Part shown: positions 27,003 to 35,752 of the stretch, one piece after another
Numbering within the stretch: the first letter of the stretch is position 1
Layout of the letters: each line of letters begins with the position of its first letter
From: Pseudomonadota bacterium
GTDB taxonomy: Bacteria > Pseudomonadota > Gammaproteobacteria > Burkholderiales > Rhodocyclaceae
Assembly: GCA_018241665.1 (NCBI GenBank)
Contig: JAFEDK010000026.1
Span: 184,239 to 248,238, forward strand
Direction: 5' to 3'
DNA: 64,000 bases
Made by a program: the position numbers and the translations under genes
Notes under the pieces: generated by a model
The model's input: only the letters and a program-made list of their open reading frames with translations
Databases searched by the model: none
What the model was told of the DNA's origin: nothing

Positions 27003-27775
27003 GCCTTGCCCATCAATTCGTTACCCACCTGCTCGATCCACACGAACACCGTATCGATCGCCTCCGTCGCCAGCCTGTAGAAATCATCCACCGGGTAATC
27101 GACCCGGTCGCGCAGGAATTCCGCCCGCACCACATGCACCAGCCGCTCGGCGGCATTGCGCGCCACCAGCGCCTCGATCGGCGGCGCCACATCCCGGTAG
27201 CGCTGATTGGCCGCCACCAGCAAGGCCTCGGCCGACGAACACTGGAAGAACAGGCGGGTGCGCTTGAACGGCGAACACCGCCCGGCCGCCGCCACGCCGC
27301 AGCACAGGCCGCGGATCTGCCCGAGCGCCTCGGCCAGCGCCGGCAGCTGGCGAGCGTAGGCGCTCACCAGGCGCCCCTGCTCCCGGTCCAGGCCCGCCCA
27401 TTCGTCGGCGAGGCGTCCAGCGCGGTCGAGTATCTCGCCCAGCAAACGGCAATGGCGCAGGAACAGCATTTCATCGCTTCCGCCTTGCCGGCTTGCCAGC
27501 AACTGCTGCCAGGCCACCGCCAGCATCTCGACGAAGTCCCGTTCGCCGCCGGCATCGGAGCCCCCCTCCTGCTGCGGACAAGCCTGCAGCGCCCGTCCGA
27601 TGGCATGCACCACGGCACCCTGTGCCGCCGGCAGATCCGCCGCCAGCGGCGCACCGCCCGCACACAGGGCGCGATGGCGCTGCACCGGGCGCAGCACGGC
27701 GAGCAGACAGGCGGTGAAACGGAAGTCGGCGCGAAACTGGCGGAAACCCGCCGGGGCTGCATGAACGGCGATCAC
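26999..27775 (-). CDS. Unknown helical protein coupled to the GGDEF-EAL gene
   Basis: 258-aa protein, not firmly recognised. GTG at 27775 is preferred because GGGGGGAA lies about eight bases upstream; a TTG at 27796 is also in frame. No signal peptide or membrane segment. It looks almost wholly alpha-helical. LRPVQRHRALCAGG near residue 30 recalls the LQxHRG stretch of nitrate-sensing (NIT-like) helical bundles, but the match is weak. A Cys-containing segment GLCCGVAAAGRCSPF lies near 165. The four-base ATGA overlap with the GGDEF-EAL gene argues for a partner or sensory role in the same signalling unit. Confidence 0.6.
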   Translation of the reverse strand: MIAVHAAPAGFRQFRADFRFTACLLAVLRPVQRHRALCAGGAPLAADLPAAQGAVVHAIGRALQACPQQEGGSDAGGERDFVEMLAVAWQQLLASRQGGSDEMLFLRHCRLLGEILDRAGRLADEWAGLDREQGRLVSAYARQLPALAEALGQIRGLCCGVAAAGRCSPFKRTRLFFQCSSAEALLVAANQRYRDVAPPIEALVARNAAERLVHVVRAEFLRDRVDYPVDDFYRLATEAIDTVFVWIEQVGNELMGKA

Positions 27776-28115
27776 CCTCAGTTCCCCCCGGAGCAACCGG
27801 TCAGACAGGGGCGACCGGGGACGAACCAGAAAGGCGGGCAGCTAGCGGATCGAGGCAAGATCACGGGATGTCTTCAAGGAAATTACAGCGATTGTGCACT
27901 GCAATTACGGGGTTGGCGACGCAATCTTTAACGATCATTACATTTTAAAGACAACGGGATAGCAGCCATCACCGGCTCGCGCCCGGCAGCCTTCCGACAA
28001 ACCGGGGCTCGTCGATGCAAGGTGGATCGGCGCCGCCCCGCATGCCGGCAGCCGGGTTGCCATCACCGCCGCCAAACGCGAAAATGGAAAGTTACACCGC
28101 TCTAGCGCAACTCCC
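27776..28115. other. Intergenic region between divergent genes
   Basis: About 340 bp separating the minus-strand signalling pair from rsuA. No gene is apparent. The part near 27885-27950 is AT-rich (TTTAAAATGTAATGATC on the minus strand) and is the likely promoter area for the signalling pair. It also contains TGTGCACTGCA, similar to the dyads upstream of urc1. No terminator or RNA was recognised. Confidence 0.4.
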
Positions 28116-28844
28116 GTGAAACTCGAACGCATTCTCCAGAATCAGGGCTTCGGCAGCCGTCGCCAGTGCCGCCAGTGGGTGGAACTCGGCGAAGTCCGCA
28201 TCAACGGCGAGGTGGTGGACGATCCCGGCGCCGAGATCGACACCACCGGCCTGGTCTTCGAAGTCGAAGGCCATAGCTGGACCTACCGTGAGAAGACTTA
28301 CGTCGCCCTCCACAAGCCCGCCGGCTACGAGTGCTCCCACGAACCCAAGCACCATCGCAGCGTGTATTCCCTGCTGCCGCAACAACTGGTGGCCCGCAAC
28401 GTGCAGAGCGTCGGCCGCCTCGACCAGGACACCACCGGCCTGCTGCTGTTCTCCGACGACGGCGCCTTCATCCACAACCTGTCGTCGCCGAAGAAGCACG
28501 TGCCCAAGGTCTATCGCGCCGAACTGGCCGAGCCCGGCACCGACACCCTCGTGCAGCGCCTGCTCGACGGCGTCGATCTGATCGACGAACCCCAGCCGGT
28601 GCCGGCCCTCCATGCCCGCCTGCTGGCCGAGAAGACGCTGGAAATGAGCATCGACCTGGGCAAGTACCATGTCGTCAAGCGCATGATCGCCGCCGCCGGC
28701 AACCATGTAGAGCAACTCCACCGCAGCGGCTTCGGCGGCCTCCACCTCGGAGAGGGGCTGCTGAGCGGCCTGACCGAGGGCCAGTGGGTCTATCTTGAAG
28801 AGGCCGACCTCCAGCAACTGCATTCCGCCGCCAGAAAGGCCTGA
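28116..28844 (+). CDS. rsuA: 16S rRNA pseudouridine synthase (RsuA family)
   Basis: 242-aa enzyme; RsuA makes pseudouridine 516 in 16S rRNA. GTG start at 28116 opens an S4 RNA-binding domain ([20 protein letters not shown]). The catalytic domain follows, with nucleophile Asp in [18 protein letters not shown] and the conserved [14 protein letters not shown]. The C-terminal stretch [20 protein letters not shown] fits RsuA rather than RluB/RluF. The Shine-Dalgarno sequence is weak. The gene is followed after 2 bp by a second pseudouridine synthase, so two rRNA-modifying enzymes share an operon. Confidence 0.88.
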   Translation: MKLERILQNQGFGSRRQCRQWVELGEVRINGEVVDDPGAEIDTTGLVFEVEGHSWTYREKTYVALHKPAGYECSHEPKHHRSVYSLLPQQLVARNVQSVGRLDQDTTGLLLFSDDGAFIHNLSSPKKHVPKVYRAELAEPGTDTLVQRLLDGVDLIDEPQPVPALHARLLAEKTLEMSIDLGKYHVVKRMIAAAGNHVEQLHRSGFGGLHLGEGLLSGLTEGQWVYLEEADLQQLHSAARKA

Positions 28845-28846
28845 TC

Positions 28847-30208
28847 ATGACCGATACGCTCCGCCGCCGCACCCCGCTGCCTACCCGTGACGGCACACTC
28901 AAACTCAAGCCGCGTGCGGCCGACGCCCCCGAGGCAGCCCCCCAGGCCCCCAGCAGCCCGAAGCCCAACAAGGACTGGCGCAAGCCGGCCGCCGGCAGCT
29001 CCGGCCGCAACCGCGCCAAAGCCTCGTTCCCCGAACAGGCCAACGCAGAACCCGAGCGCCGCAGCCCGCGTCCGCCCCGCGACGGGGACGCGCCGCGCCA
29101 GGGCGGCGACCGCTTCCGTGACGAGCGCCCGCGCAGCGATCGCCCCCGCGACGACCGTCCGCCCCGCGCGGGTGGCGACCGGCCGGCCCGGCCCTTCGGC
29201 GACAAGCCGGCCCGCCCGTCCGGCGAACGTAGCGGCGGAGAGCGTACGGGTGGCGAACGTCCGCGCTGGGGTGAAGAGCGCCCGGCCCGGCCCTTCGGCG
29301 ACCGCCCGCCCCGGCGTCGCGACGACAGCCGCGGCAATGACGACACCGCAGCACAACAGGGCAGCCGCCCCCGTGGCGATTTCGGCAAACCTGCGGAAGC
29401 CCGCCCGCCGCGCCACGAACGCAAGCAATGGAGCGGCGAGCCGCGCCCGGCACCTGCGCCTTCCCCGCTGCGCGACGACGGCTCGATCCGCCTGTCCAAG
29501 CGGATGACCGAACTGGGCCTGTGCTCGCGCCGGGAAGCCGACGAATACATCGAGAAGGGCTGGGTCCGCGTGGACGGCCGCGTGGTCAGCGAACTCGGCT
29601 CCCGCGTCAAGCCCGACCAGAAGGTCGAACTCGACCGCCGCGGCCAGACCGCCCAGGACAGCCGCGTCACCATCCTCCTCAACAAGCCGGTCGGCTATGT
29701 GTCCGGCCAGGCCGAGGACGGCTATGAGCCGGCCAGCGTGCTGATCACCGCCGAGAACCGCTGGGCCGAGGATCCGTCCGAGAACCGCTACCTGCGCACC
29801 CACCACCGTGGCCTCGCGCCGGCCGGGCGGCTCGACATCGACTCCATCGGCCTGCTGGTGTTCACCCAGGACGGGCGCATCGCCCGCGCGCTGATCGGCG
29901 ACGACTCGAGCATCGAGAAGGAATACCACGTCCGCGTCGAGGGCAGCCTCACCGAAGAGGGCCTCAAGCTGCTCAACCACGGCCTGTCCCTCGACGGCGA
30001 CGCGCTGCGCCCGGCCAAGGTCAGCTGGCTCAACGAAGACCAGCTGCGCTTCGTGCTGCGCGAAGGCAAGAAGCGCCAGATCCGCCGGATGTGCGAACTG
30101 GTCGGCCTGAAGGTCGTCGGCCTCAAGCGCGTGCGCATCGGCCGCGTGATGCTCGGCAACCTGCCGCCGGGCCAATGGCGCTACCTCGGTACGGACGAGC
30201 TGTTCTGA
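28847..30208 (+). CDS. 23S rRNA pseudouridine synthase, RluF-like, with long basic N-terminal tail
   Basis: 453-aa protein. Residues ~215-453 form the enzyme: S4 domain ([20 protein letters not shown]), catalytic Asp in [15 protein letters not shown], then [10 protein letters not shown] and [19 protein letters not shown]. The S4 part resembles RluF (23S U2604) more than RluB. The first ~210 residues are low complexity and rich in Arg, Pro, Asp and Gly ([20 protein letters not shown] and similar), presumably disordered and RNA-binding. E. coli RluF carries a basic tail at the other end. The start lies 2 bp after rsuA. A trailing hairpin was not seen. Confidence 0.85.
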   Translation: MTDTLRRRTPLPTRDGTLKLKPRAADAPEAAPQAPSSPKPNKDWRKPAAGSSGRNRAKASFPEQANAEPERRSPRPPRDGDAPRQGGDRFRDERPRSDRPRDDRPPRAGGDRPARPFGDKPARPSGERSGGERTGGERPRWGEERPARPFGDRPPRRRDDSRGNDDTAAQQGSRPRGDFGKPAEARPPRHERKQWSGEPRPAPAPSPLRDDGSIRLSKRMTELGLCSRREADEYIEKGWVRVDGRVVSELGSRVKPDQKVELDRRGQTAQDSRVTILLNKPVGYVSGQAEDGYEPASVLITAENRWAEDPSENRYLRTHHRGLAPAGRLDIDSIGLLVFTQDGRIARALIGDDSSIEKEYHVRVEGSLTEEGLKLLNHGLSLDGDALRPAKVSWLNEDQLRFVLREGKKRQIRRMCELVGLKVVGLKRVRIGRVMLGNLPPGQWRYLGTDELF

Positions 30209-30362
30209 GCCGATCCACCGCAAGCATGTGACATAGCCCGCCTGCGCCGTCCGGCCAGCGGGTTAAAATCGTCGGCCATGGCTGCCCCCGACGGGGGCTC
30301 CGCCGCCTCCGGGCGGTGGATGCCGCATCCTGCGCAGCATCCCACTCGCGAAATGACCGACG

Positions 30363-31022
30363 ATGCCCCTGCCTCATGTGTTCCGCGCCCTGCTCGTGTT
30401 CCTGATCGGCCTGATCGGCCTGGCCTGCACTCCGGCGCGGGCAGAGCTCGACGAGACCTACGAGGGGCTGCTGGTCCCCAACAACTTCGAATCCGCCATC
30501 CCGGTCACCCTCCAGTTGCATGAGCGCAGCGGCCAGCTGACCGGCACGATCACGACCGGCGCGCCCTTCCATGTCACCGCCGCACTCTCCTCCGGGGTCA
30601 ACAAGTACGGGCAGTGCAACATGCGGATCCCCCTGACGCCATCCTTCTCCCTGCGCCTGTACGGCAGCTGCCAGTCGGCCCTGTTCGAGGGCCGCTACAC
30701 GATCTACACCACCCAGTCGGAAGACAAGCCGCGGGGCACCTTCCGCCTGATGCGCAAGGAGGTAAAGAAGGAAGTGGACGACGATGGCCTGCCCCGGCGC
30801 AGCACCAACGCGCCGCCGACGGGCAGCGTCACCGACTGCATCAAGGCCAACACCCGCTGCCTGCTGGCCTGCCCGCAGGGCGACTACAACGTGGAATTCC
30901 TGTGCTCGAACCGGTGCCGGCGCAAATACCAGGCATGCAAGGCCAAGTTCTCGACGACCCCGGTTCCCAAGGCCAGCAGCGGCGCCATGCTGCCGGACAG
31001 CGGCCTTGCCCCTGCACGCTGA
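30363..31022 (+). CDS. Exported protein with a Cys-rich C-terminus, unknown function
   Basis: 219-aa protein, not recognised. The N-terminus is a signal sequence (VFRALLVFLIGLIGLACTPARAE). Cleavage after ARA is likely, though LIGLAC could also serve as a lipobox. The mature part begins with a beta-rich domain (SAIPVTLQLHERSGQLTGTI, RIPLTPSFSLRLYGSC). A Lys/Arg linker follows, then six Cys in DCIKANTRCLLACPQG and EFLCSNRCRRKYQACKAK, suggesting disulfides or metal binding. The tail is Pro/Ala-rich. It lies alone between rluF-like and prfB. Confidence 0.7.
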   Translation: MPLPHVFRALLVFLIGLIGLACTPARAELDETYEGLLVPNNFESAIPVTLQLHERSGQLTGTITTGAPFHVTAALSSGVNKYGQCNMRIPLTPSFSLRLYGSCQSALFEGRYTIYTTQSEDKPRGTFRLMRKEVKKEVDDDGLPRRSTNAPPTGSVTDCIKANTRCLLACPQGDYNVEFLCSNRCRRKYQACKAKFSTTPVPKASSGAMLPDSGLAPAR

Positions 31023-31106
31023 ACGACGTTCCACCCGGGCGGGCTGCTGCAAGTCCGCCCTGAAGGTATAATGCTCGGTTTTCCCGCACCAGCCAGGGCC
31101 CCGATC

Positions 31107-32211
31107 ATGGAAGCAGAACGTCTCAACGCCATCTCCAACAAGCTCGCCGACCTGAAGGCGCGGGAGCTCGAACTTCGGAGGTATCTTTGACTACGATTCA
31201 AAAGCTGAAAAGCTGATCGAAGTCAGCAAGCAACTCGAAGATCCGGACATCTGGAACGACGCCAAGCACGCCCAGGAACTCGGCAAGGAAAAGAAGACCC
31301 TTGAAGGCGTCGTGGTGACGCTGCAGGAAATCGAGCAAGGCATTGCCGACGGCAAGGACCTGTTCGAACTCGCCTCGATGGAAGAGGACGAGGACACCAT
31401 GCAGGCCGTCGAGGCCGACGTGGCCAGCGTCGAAGCCCGGGTCGGCGAGCTCGAATTCCGCCGCATGTTCAGCAACCCGATGGACGGCAACGCCTGTTTC
31501 ATCGAAATCCAGGCCGGCGCCGGCGGCACCGAGGCCCAGGACTGGGCCGGCATGCTCGAACGCATGTACCTGCGCTACGCCGAACGCAAGGGCTTCCAGG
31601 TCGAACTGCTGGAAGAGTCCGAAGGCGAAGTGGCCGGCATCAAGAGCTGCACGATCAAGGTCGGCGGCGAATACGCCTACGGCTTCCTGCGCACCGAAAC
31701 CGGCATCCACCGCCTGGTCCGCAAGAGCCCCTTCGACTCCAACGCGCGCCGCCACACCAGCTTCACATCGGTGTTCGTCTTCCCCGAGGTGGACGACTCC
31801 ATCGAGATCGAGATCAACCCGGCTGATGTGCGCACCGACACCTACCGTGCCTCCGGCGCCGGCGGCCAGCACATCAACAAGACCGACTCCGCGGTGCGTC
31901 TGACCCACATCCCCACCGGCATCGTCGTGCAGTGCCAGAACGACCGTTCCCAGCACCGCAACAAGGACGAAGCCTGGTCGATGCTGCGTGCGCGCCTCTA
32001 CGAAGCCGAGCTGCGCAAGCGCCAGGGCGAGCAGCAGAAGCTCGAGGACGCCAAGAGCGACATCGGCTGGGGCCACCAGATCCGCTCCTACGTGCTCGAC
32101 CAGAGCCGCATCAAGGATCTGCGCACCAACTACGAAGTCGGCAACACCCAGGGCGTGCTCGACGGCGACCTGGACGGCTTCATCCAGGCCAGCCTGAAGC
32201 AAGGCGTGTAA
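31107..32211 (+). CDS. prfB: Peptide chain release factor 2 (programmed +1 frameshift)
   Basis: Release factor for UGA and UAA stops. The gene is two frames joined at CTT-TGA-C: 27 codons from ATG 31107 to CTT 31185-31187, then, skipping T31188, GAC 31189 to the stop at 32211, giving 367 aa. Stop-codon recognition motif SPF ([15 protein letters not shown]) and the peptidyl-transferase motif GGQ ([18 protein letters not shown]) are intact. The frameshift autoregulates RF2: low RF2 lets the ribosome slip past the in-frame UGA. In many bacteria prfB is next to lysS; here about 7.7 kb lies between them. Confidence 0.97.
31176..31191 (+). promoter_or_regulatory. prfB recoding site
   Basis: CGGAGGTATCTTTGAC: an internal Shine-Dalgarno-like AGG ends three bases before the slippery CTT, which is followed by the in-frame stop TGA and a C that weakens termination. 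It is the same architecture as E. coli prfB (AGGGGGTATCTTTGAC). In-frame reading stops at 31188-31190, and the long downstream frame starts one base later. Confidence 0.95.
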
Positions 32212-32217
32212 TACACG

Positions 32218-32240
32218 GCGGGGCCGCGAACCGGCCCCGC
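32218..32240 (+). terminator. Hairpin after prfB
   Basis: GCGGGGCCG (32218-32226) pairs with CGGCCCCGC (32232-32240) around a 5-nt loop, seven bases after the prfB stop. A pyrimidine-rich but not pure T tract follows (TTCCATTCTTTCCT). It is a plausible intrinsic terminator, possibly leaky toward the next gene. Confidence 0.55.
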
Positions 32241-32273
32241 GGCCTTCCATTCTTTCCTGATCGAACCTCTACC

Positions 32274-33524
32274 ATGCTGCGAATCCTCGTCTGGCTGAGC
32301 GGCAGCATCGTGCTGCTGGCGGCGGCGGCCGTCGTCCTCGCCTTCCAGGCGGTGGAGAGCTCGCCGCTGGTGACATCCGGCGCCGCGCCAGCGCCCGCAG
32401 CGCTGATGCGCGCCAAGGCGATCCTGCGCAAGAACGACCCGCGCAAGCTGGCCCGCGACGAACGGCGCGAAATCACCATTTCCGGGCCGGACCTGGACGC
32501 GCTGGTCGCGCTCGCCGCCCGCCGCGGCCTGCAGGCGGACACCCGCGTCGACCTGCGCCAGGGCGGCGCCGAGCTCCGCTACTCCGCGCAGCTGCCGCGC
32601 AACCCGCTCGGCCGCTACCTCAATGTGAATGCCCAGCTCGGAGCCGGCACCGACGGCCTGCGCTTCGAGCAGGTGCGCATCGGCCGCGTGCCGGTGCCGC
32701 CGGCCCTGTTCCAGGCCGCCGTCACGCATTACCTGCAGCACACCCAGTTCGCACCGGACCTCGCGCTGCTGGCCCGTAGCATCGACCGGATCGCCATCAC
32801 GCCGACGGGCGTCCGCATGGCCTACACCTGGCAACCCGAACTGCTCGACTCGGCCCGCGCGCTGGCCATCGATCCCACCCGGCGCGACGGCCTGGCCGAC
32901 GCCCAGCGCCGCCTGGTAGCCCGCATCGACAGCCTCGGCAGCCGGTCCAGCGCGCCGCTGGCCACGGTACTCGGCCCGCTGCTGCAGGAGGCCGGCGAAC
33001 GGACCAACGCCAGCGAACGCAGCAACGCCTACCGGAACCTCCTCCTGGTGACCGCCGCCCAGCTGTCCGGGCACGATATCGCGCTGCTGATCCCCGAGGC
33101 CCGCCAGTGGCCGCGCCCCCACCCGATCACCCTGACCCTGCGCGGGCGCGAGGATCTGGCCCAGCATTTCACCGTCTCCGCCGCGCTTGCCGCGTGGGCC
33201 GGCGAGCCGCTGGCCAATGCCATCGGGCTCGACAAGGAAGTCAGCGACTCCCGCGGCGGCAGCGGCTTCTCCTTCGTCGACCTGGCCGCCGACCGGGCCG
33301 GCACGCGCCTCGGCCAACTGGCGGTACGTGACCCCGAACGCCTCGCCGCAGGCGTGTCGGCCGGCCTGCGCGACACCTCCCTGCTGCCGCCGATCGACGG
33401 CCTGCCCGAATCCATGATGGCCGACGAGTTCCAGCGTCGCTTCGGCGGCGTCGACGCACCGGCCTACAAGCGCATGGCCGACGAAGTCGAACGCCGCGTC
33501 GCTGCCCTCGCCCTGTTCCGCTAA
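32274..33524 (+). CDS. Conserved exported/membrane-anchored protein, unknown
   Basis: 416-aa protein, function unknown. ATG at 32274 opens an uncleaved or cleaved hydrophobic helix (ILVWLSGSIVLLAAAAVVLAF). The rest is predicted periplasmic: a domain with beta character (VDLRQGGAELRYSAQLPRNP), a helical middle, and a conserved-looking DSRGGSGFSFVDLAADRAG segment near residue 325. The C-terminus is charged and helical. It ends 7 bp before the kleisin-like gene and reads in the same direction, so it belongs to the same transcript as the condensin set. Whether it works with that complex is unknown; a membrane-anchored partner would be unusual. Confidence 0.65.
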   Translation: MLRILVWLSGSIVLLAAAAVVLAFQAVESSPLVTSGAAPAPAALMRAKAILRKNDPRKLARDERREITISGPDLDALVALAARRGLQADTRVDLRQGGAELRYSAQLPRNPLGRYLNVNAQLGAGTDGLRFEQVRIGRVPVPPALFQAAVTHYLQHTQFAPDLALLARSIDRIAITPTGVRMAYTWQPELLDSARALAIDPTRRDGLADAQRRLVARIDSLGSRSSAPLATVLGPLLQEAGERTNASERSNAYRNLLLVTAAQLSGHDIALLIPEARQWPRPHPITLTLRGREDLAQHFTVSAALAAWAGEPLANAIGLDKEVSDSRGGSGFSFVDLAADRAGTRLGQLAVRDPERLAAGVSAGLRDTSLLPPIDGLPESMMADEFQRRFGGVDAPAYKRMADEVERRVAALALFR

Positions 33525-33531
33525 GCCCCGC

Positions 33532-34887
33532 ATGAACGAAGTCCGCCTGGAAGAACTGCTGGCCCCCGGCGTCGCCGCCGACGACGTCCCCGAACTCGCC
33601 CCGCTGATCCAAGCCCGCCCGCTGCTGTCCGCCTTCAGCACGCTGTTTCACGGCAGCGAGGCCGAAGTGCTGATGCGCCTCTTGGTACTGCGCGAGATCG
33701 GCAGGGAGACCGACGCCCCGCGCTGGGAACCCGAACAACTGCGCCAGCGCTTCTCCTTCCTCGACCACGTCAAGCTCGAGACGGTACTGCGCCGCCTGCG
33801 CAGCAACGGCCTGCTGGAAATCGGCGACGACAGCCTGTACGCGCTGTCCGACCTCGGCCGCAACGCCGTGGCGGCAATCGGCATGCTGGTCAGCTTCAGT
33901 GCCGAGGACGACCTGGAGCTGGGCTTCCTCACCGCCCAGCTGGCCGGCCTGCAGGCCGTCGGCAGCGTCACGCCGGAAGCCCTCGGCCACCTCCTCGGCA
34001 AGCTCAACGACCTGGCCTGGCATTTCGAGGAGGCCATCGCCTCCGGCTCCGAATTCCGCATCGCCGATGCCCGCCGCCGCCTGTCCGCCAACACCCGCTG
34101 GATCGAGAAGGGCACCGAAGTCCTGCACGAACTGCTGGCCGACCCCGAGGTGCCCTTCGACCTGGCCCGCATCGCCCAGCGCATCGGCCTCGCCCAGTCG
34201 CGCCTCGCCCGCGTGGATGCGGCCTTCCAGCGGGCAGTGAACAAGATCGAAGCCCAGCGCGTGACGCTCGGCGGCTCCGGCATCTCGTCCAGCGACGTGG
34301 CCGCCTGGCTGCGCAGCCTGGACGCCCGCAAGCTGGCTGGCCTCGCCGTCGGCTGCCTCGCCCCGGCCCCCGAACTCACCCTGCTGGCCGGCGGCCACGA
34401 ACTCCTCGACCGGGCCGAAATGGCCCTGTCGGAAGAAGCCCGCCAGATGGAAGCCGACATCGCGCTGCCGACAGCCGAGGAAGCGCCGAGCCGCAACCAG
34501 CCGGAGCAGGAGGACCTGCGCCTGCTGCAGCACTTCAGCCAGCGCCTGGGTCGCCTCGCCGAGCCCGGCCAGGCACCGGCCAGCCTGGCCCAAGTCGTCA
34601 CCGGCGGCGGCTTCCCGGCCGCCTCCTACCGCCTGTCCCTGCTGGCCCTGCTCGCCGACGGCGGTGGCGAAGGCGGCGCAACGCCGGCCGACGGCCCGAT
34701 CGGCGAGTTCATGCGCCTGCCCCTCGAAGTGCGCTTCGACGCCGCCACCGTGAAGGTCGGCGAAGACGAGATCGCCACCATGTCGGCCGGCCTTGTCGGC
34801 GCCCACGGCAGCCTGCCGGCCCCCGAGGTGGTGCCCGTCCTCGACGCCCCCCCCGAATCCTCCGCATCCCTTTCCGACCCCGCCTGA
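33532..34887 (+). CDS. Condensin kleisin-like subunit (MksF/JetA-like)
   Basis: 451-aa cytosolic protein. The N-terminal part (about 20-115) looks like a winged helix (VLMRLLVLREIG, DHVKLETVLRRLRSNGLLEI, YALSDLGRNAV). Long helices follow (LGHLLGKLNDLAWHFEEAIA) and a C-terminal domain with EFMRLPLEVRFDAATVKVG. Size, order and the two following genes fit the kleisin-type F subunit of MksFEB condensins or JetA of Wadjet. The assignment rests mainly on the gene trio and architecture, since kleisins diverge greatly. The stop and the next start overlap as TGATG, indicating coupled translation and a stoichiometric complex. Confidence 0.6.
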   Translation: MNEVRLEELLAPGVAADDVPELAPLIQARPLLSAFSTLFHGSEAEVLMRLLVLREIGRETDAPRWEPEQLRQRFSFLDHVKLETVLRRLRSNGLLEIGDDSLYALSDLGRNAVAAIGMLVSFSAEDDLELGFLTAQLAGLQAVGSVTPEALGHLLGKLNDLAWHFEEAIASGSEFRIADARRRLSANTRWIEKGTEVLHELLADPEVPFDLARIAQRIGLAQSRLARVDAAFQRAVNKIEAQRVTLGGSGISSSDVAAWLRSLDARKLAGLAVGCLAPAPELTLLAGGHELLDRAEMALSEEARQMEADIALPTAEEAPSRNQPEQEDLRLLQHFSQRLGRLAEPGQAPASLAQVVTGGGFPAASYRLSLLALLADGGGEGGATPADGPIGEFMRLPLEVRFDAATVKVGEDEIATMSAGLVGAHGSLPAPEVVPVLDAPPESSASLSDPA

Positions 34888-35576
34888 TGGAACAACAGAT
34901 CCGGACCCTCACCGCGCGCCTGCTGGCCAGCCGCAGCCTGCCCCGCACCGACCCGCTGGTGCGCCGCGCGCTGGTGGACGAGACCTTCCGCGTGGAACTC
35001 GACGCCCGCCTCGCCGCGGTCGGCCTGCAACTCATCGACAACCCCTACGCCGAGCACGTCGCCACCGCCCTCACCGAGGACATGCACGAGCCGGTGTTCG
35101 GCGCCACCCGCGAGTACGCCGCCAGCAACATCGGCCTGACCCGCGACCAGCTGGCGCTGCTGGTGGTCATCTGGGCGCTGATCATCCTGCCCAAGCGCGA
35201 ACGCCAGGTGAATCGCCAGAAGCTCGGCGACGACGGCCAGGGCGACATGTTCAGCAAGGATGCGCCGGTGGAGCGCGGCGAGGCCGTCTCCAGCCCGATC
35301 GTCGAAGCCTCCCTGCTGGCCGACTTCGCCAACACCCTGGGCCACAAGACCTATGTGCAGGGCAAGCTGCTGTCCCGCCTGGCCCAGCTCGGCTTCATCG
35401 AGCGCAAGGCCGGCATGATCCACGAGGGCCCGCTGCTCGACGTGCTGCTCGACTACCGCACCCTCGCCGACCGCATCGTGCACGGCACCCTCGGCGAAGT
35501 GCTGTCCCAGGCCGGGCACATCCTGCCCGACAACGACGTCTTCGACGACGAACCGGAGCCGGAAGAAGACACGTAG
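34887..35576 (+). CDS. Condensin KITE-like subunit (MksE/JetB-like)
   Basis: 229-aa protein. It has two winged-helix-like segments: a first with LTRDQLALLVVIWALIILPK and a second with EASLLADFANTLGHKTYVQG-KLLSRLAQLGFIERKAG. It ends in a very acidic tail (DNDVFDDEPEPEEDT). Size and position between the kleisin-like and SMC-like genes match MksE/JetB (KITE) subunits. Its stop codon TAG (35574-35576) is the head of a REP element, so the present C-terminus may be slightly altered. The start overlaps the previous stop. Confidence 0.6.
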   Translation: MEQQIRTLTARLLASRSLPRTDPLVRRALVDETFRVELDARLAAVGLQLIDNPYAEHVATALTEDMHEPVFGATREYAASNIGLTRDQLALLVVIWALIILPKRERQVNRQKLGDDGQGDMFSKDAPVERGEAVSSPIVEASLLADFANTLGHKTYVQGKLLSRLAQLGFIERKAGMIHEGPLLDVLLDYRTLADRIVHGTLGEVLSQAGHILPDNDVFDDEPEPEEDT

Positions 35577-35639
35577 GGGCGAATTCATGCGCCCTCCTGA
35601 CTTCGTAGCACTTCCGTGGGCGAATGAATTCGCCCCTAC
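35573..35639. repeat. Inverted pair of REP-like palindromes
   Basis: Left unit 35573-35594 (GTAG head, then GGGCGAATTCATGCGCCC) and right unit 35618-35639 in the opposite orientation differ at one position and are separated by 23 nt. The GTAG head provides the stop codon of the MksE-like gene. The element splits the condensin operon: 176 bp lie between the second and third genes. It may affect relative expression of the SMC subunit by stabilising or attenuating the mRNA. Confidence 0.85.
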
Positions 35640-35752
35640 AGGGGCTAGCCGACAGGGCGTTCTGCACAGGCGATCCCACGAATCGCCACACACGGCGCCC
35701 CCGGTGACAGCCCCCCGGCCCGGCACACGATACACACGGTTTCAAGGCAGAC

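Noticed and set aside
24966..27080. 704-codon plus-strand frame over the GGDEF-EAL gene
   Set aside because: The minus strand carries intact GGDEF and EAL motifs; the opposite frame has no recognisable domain.
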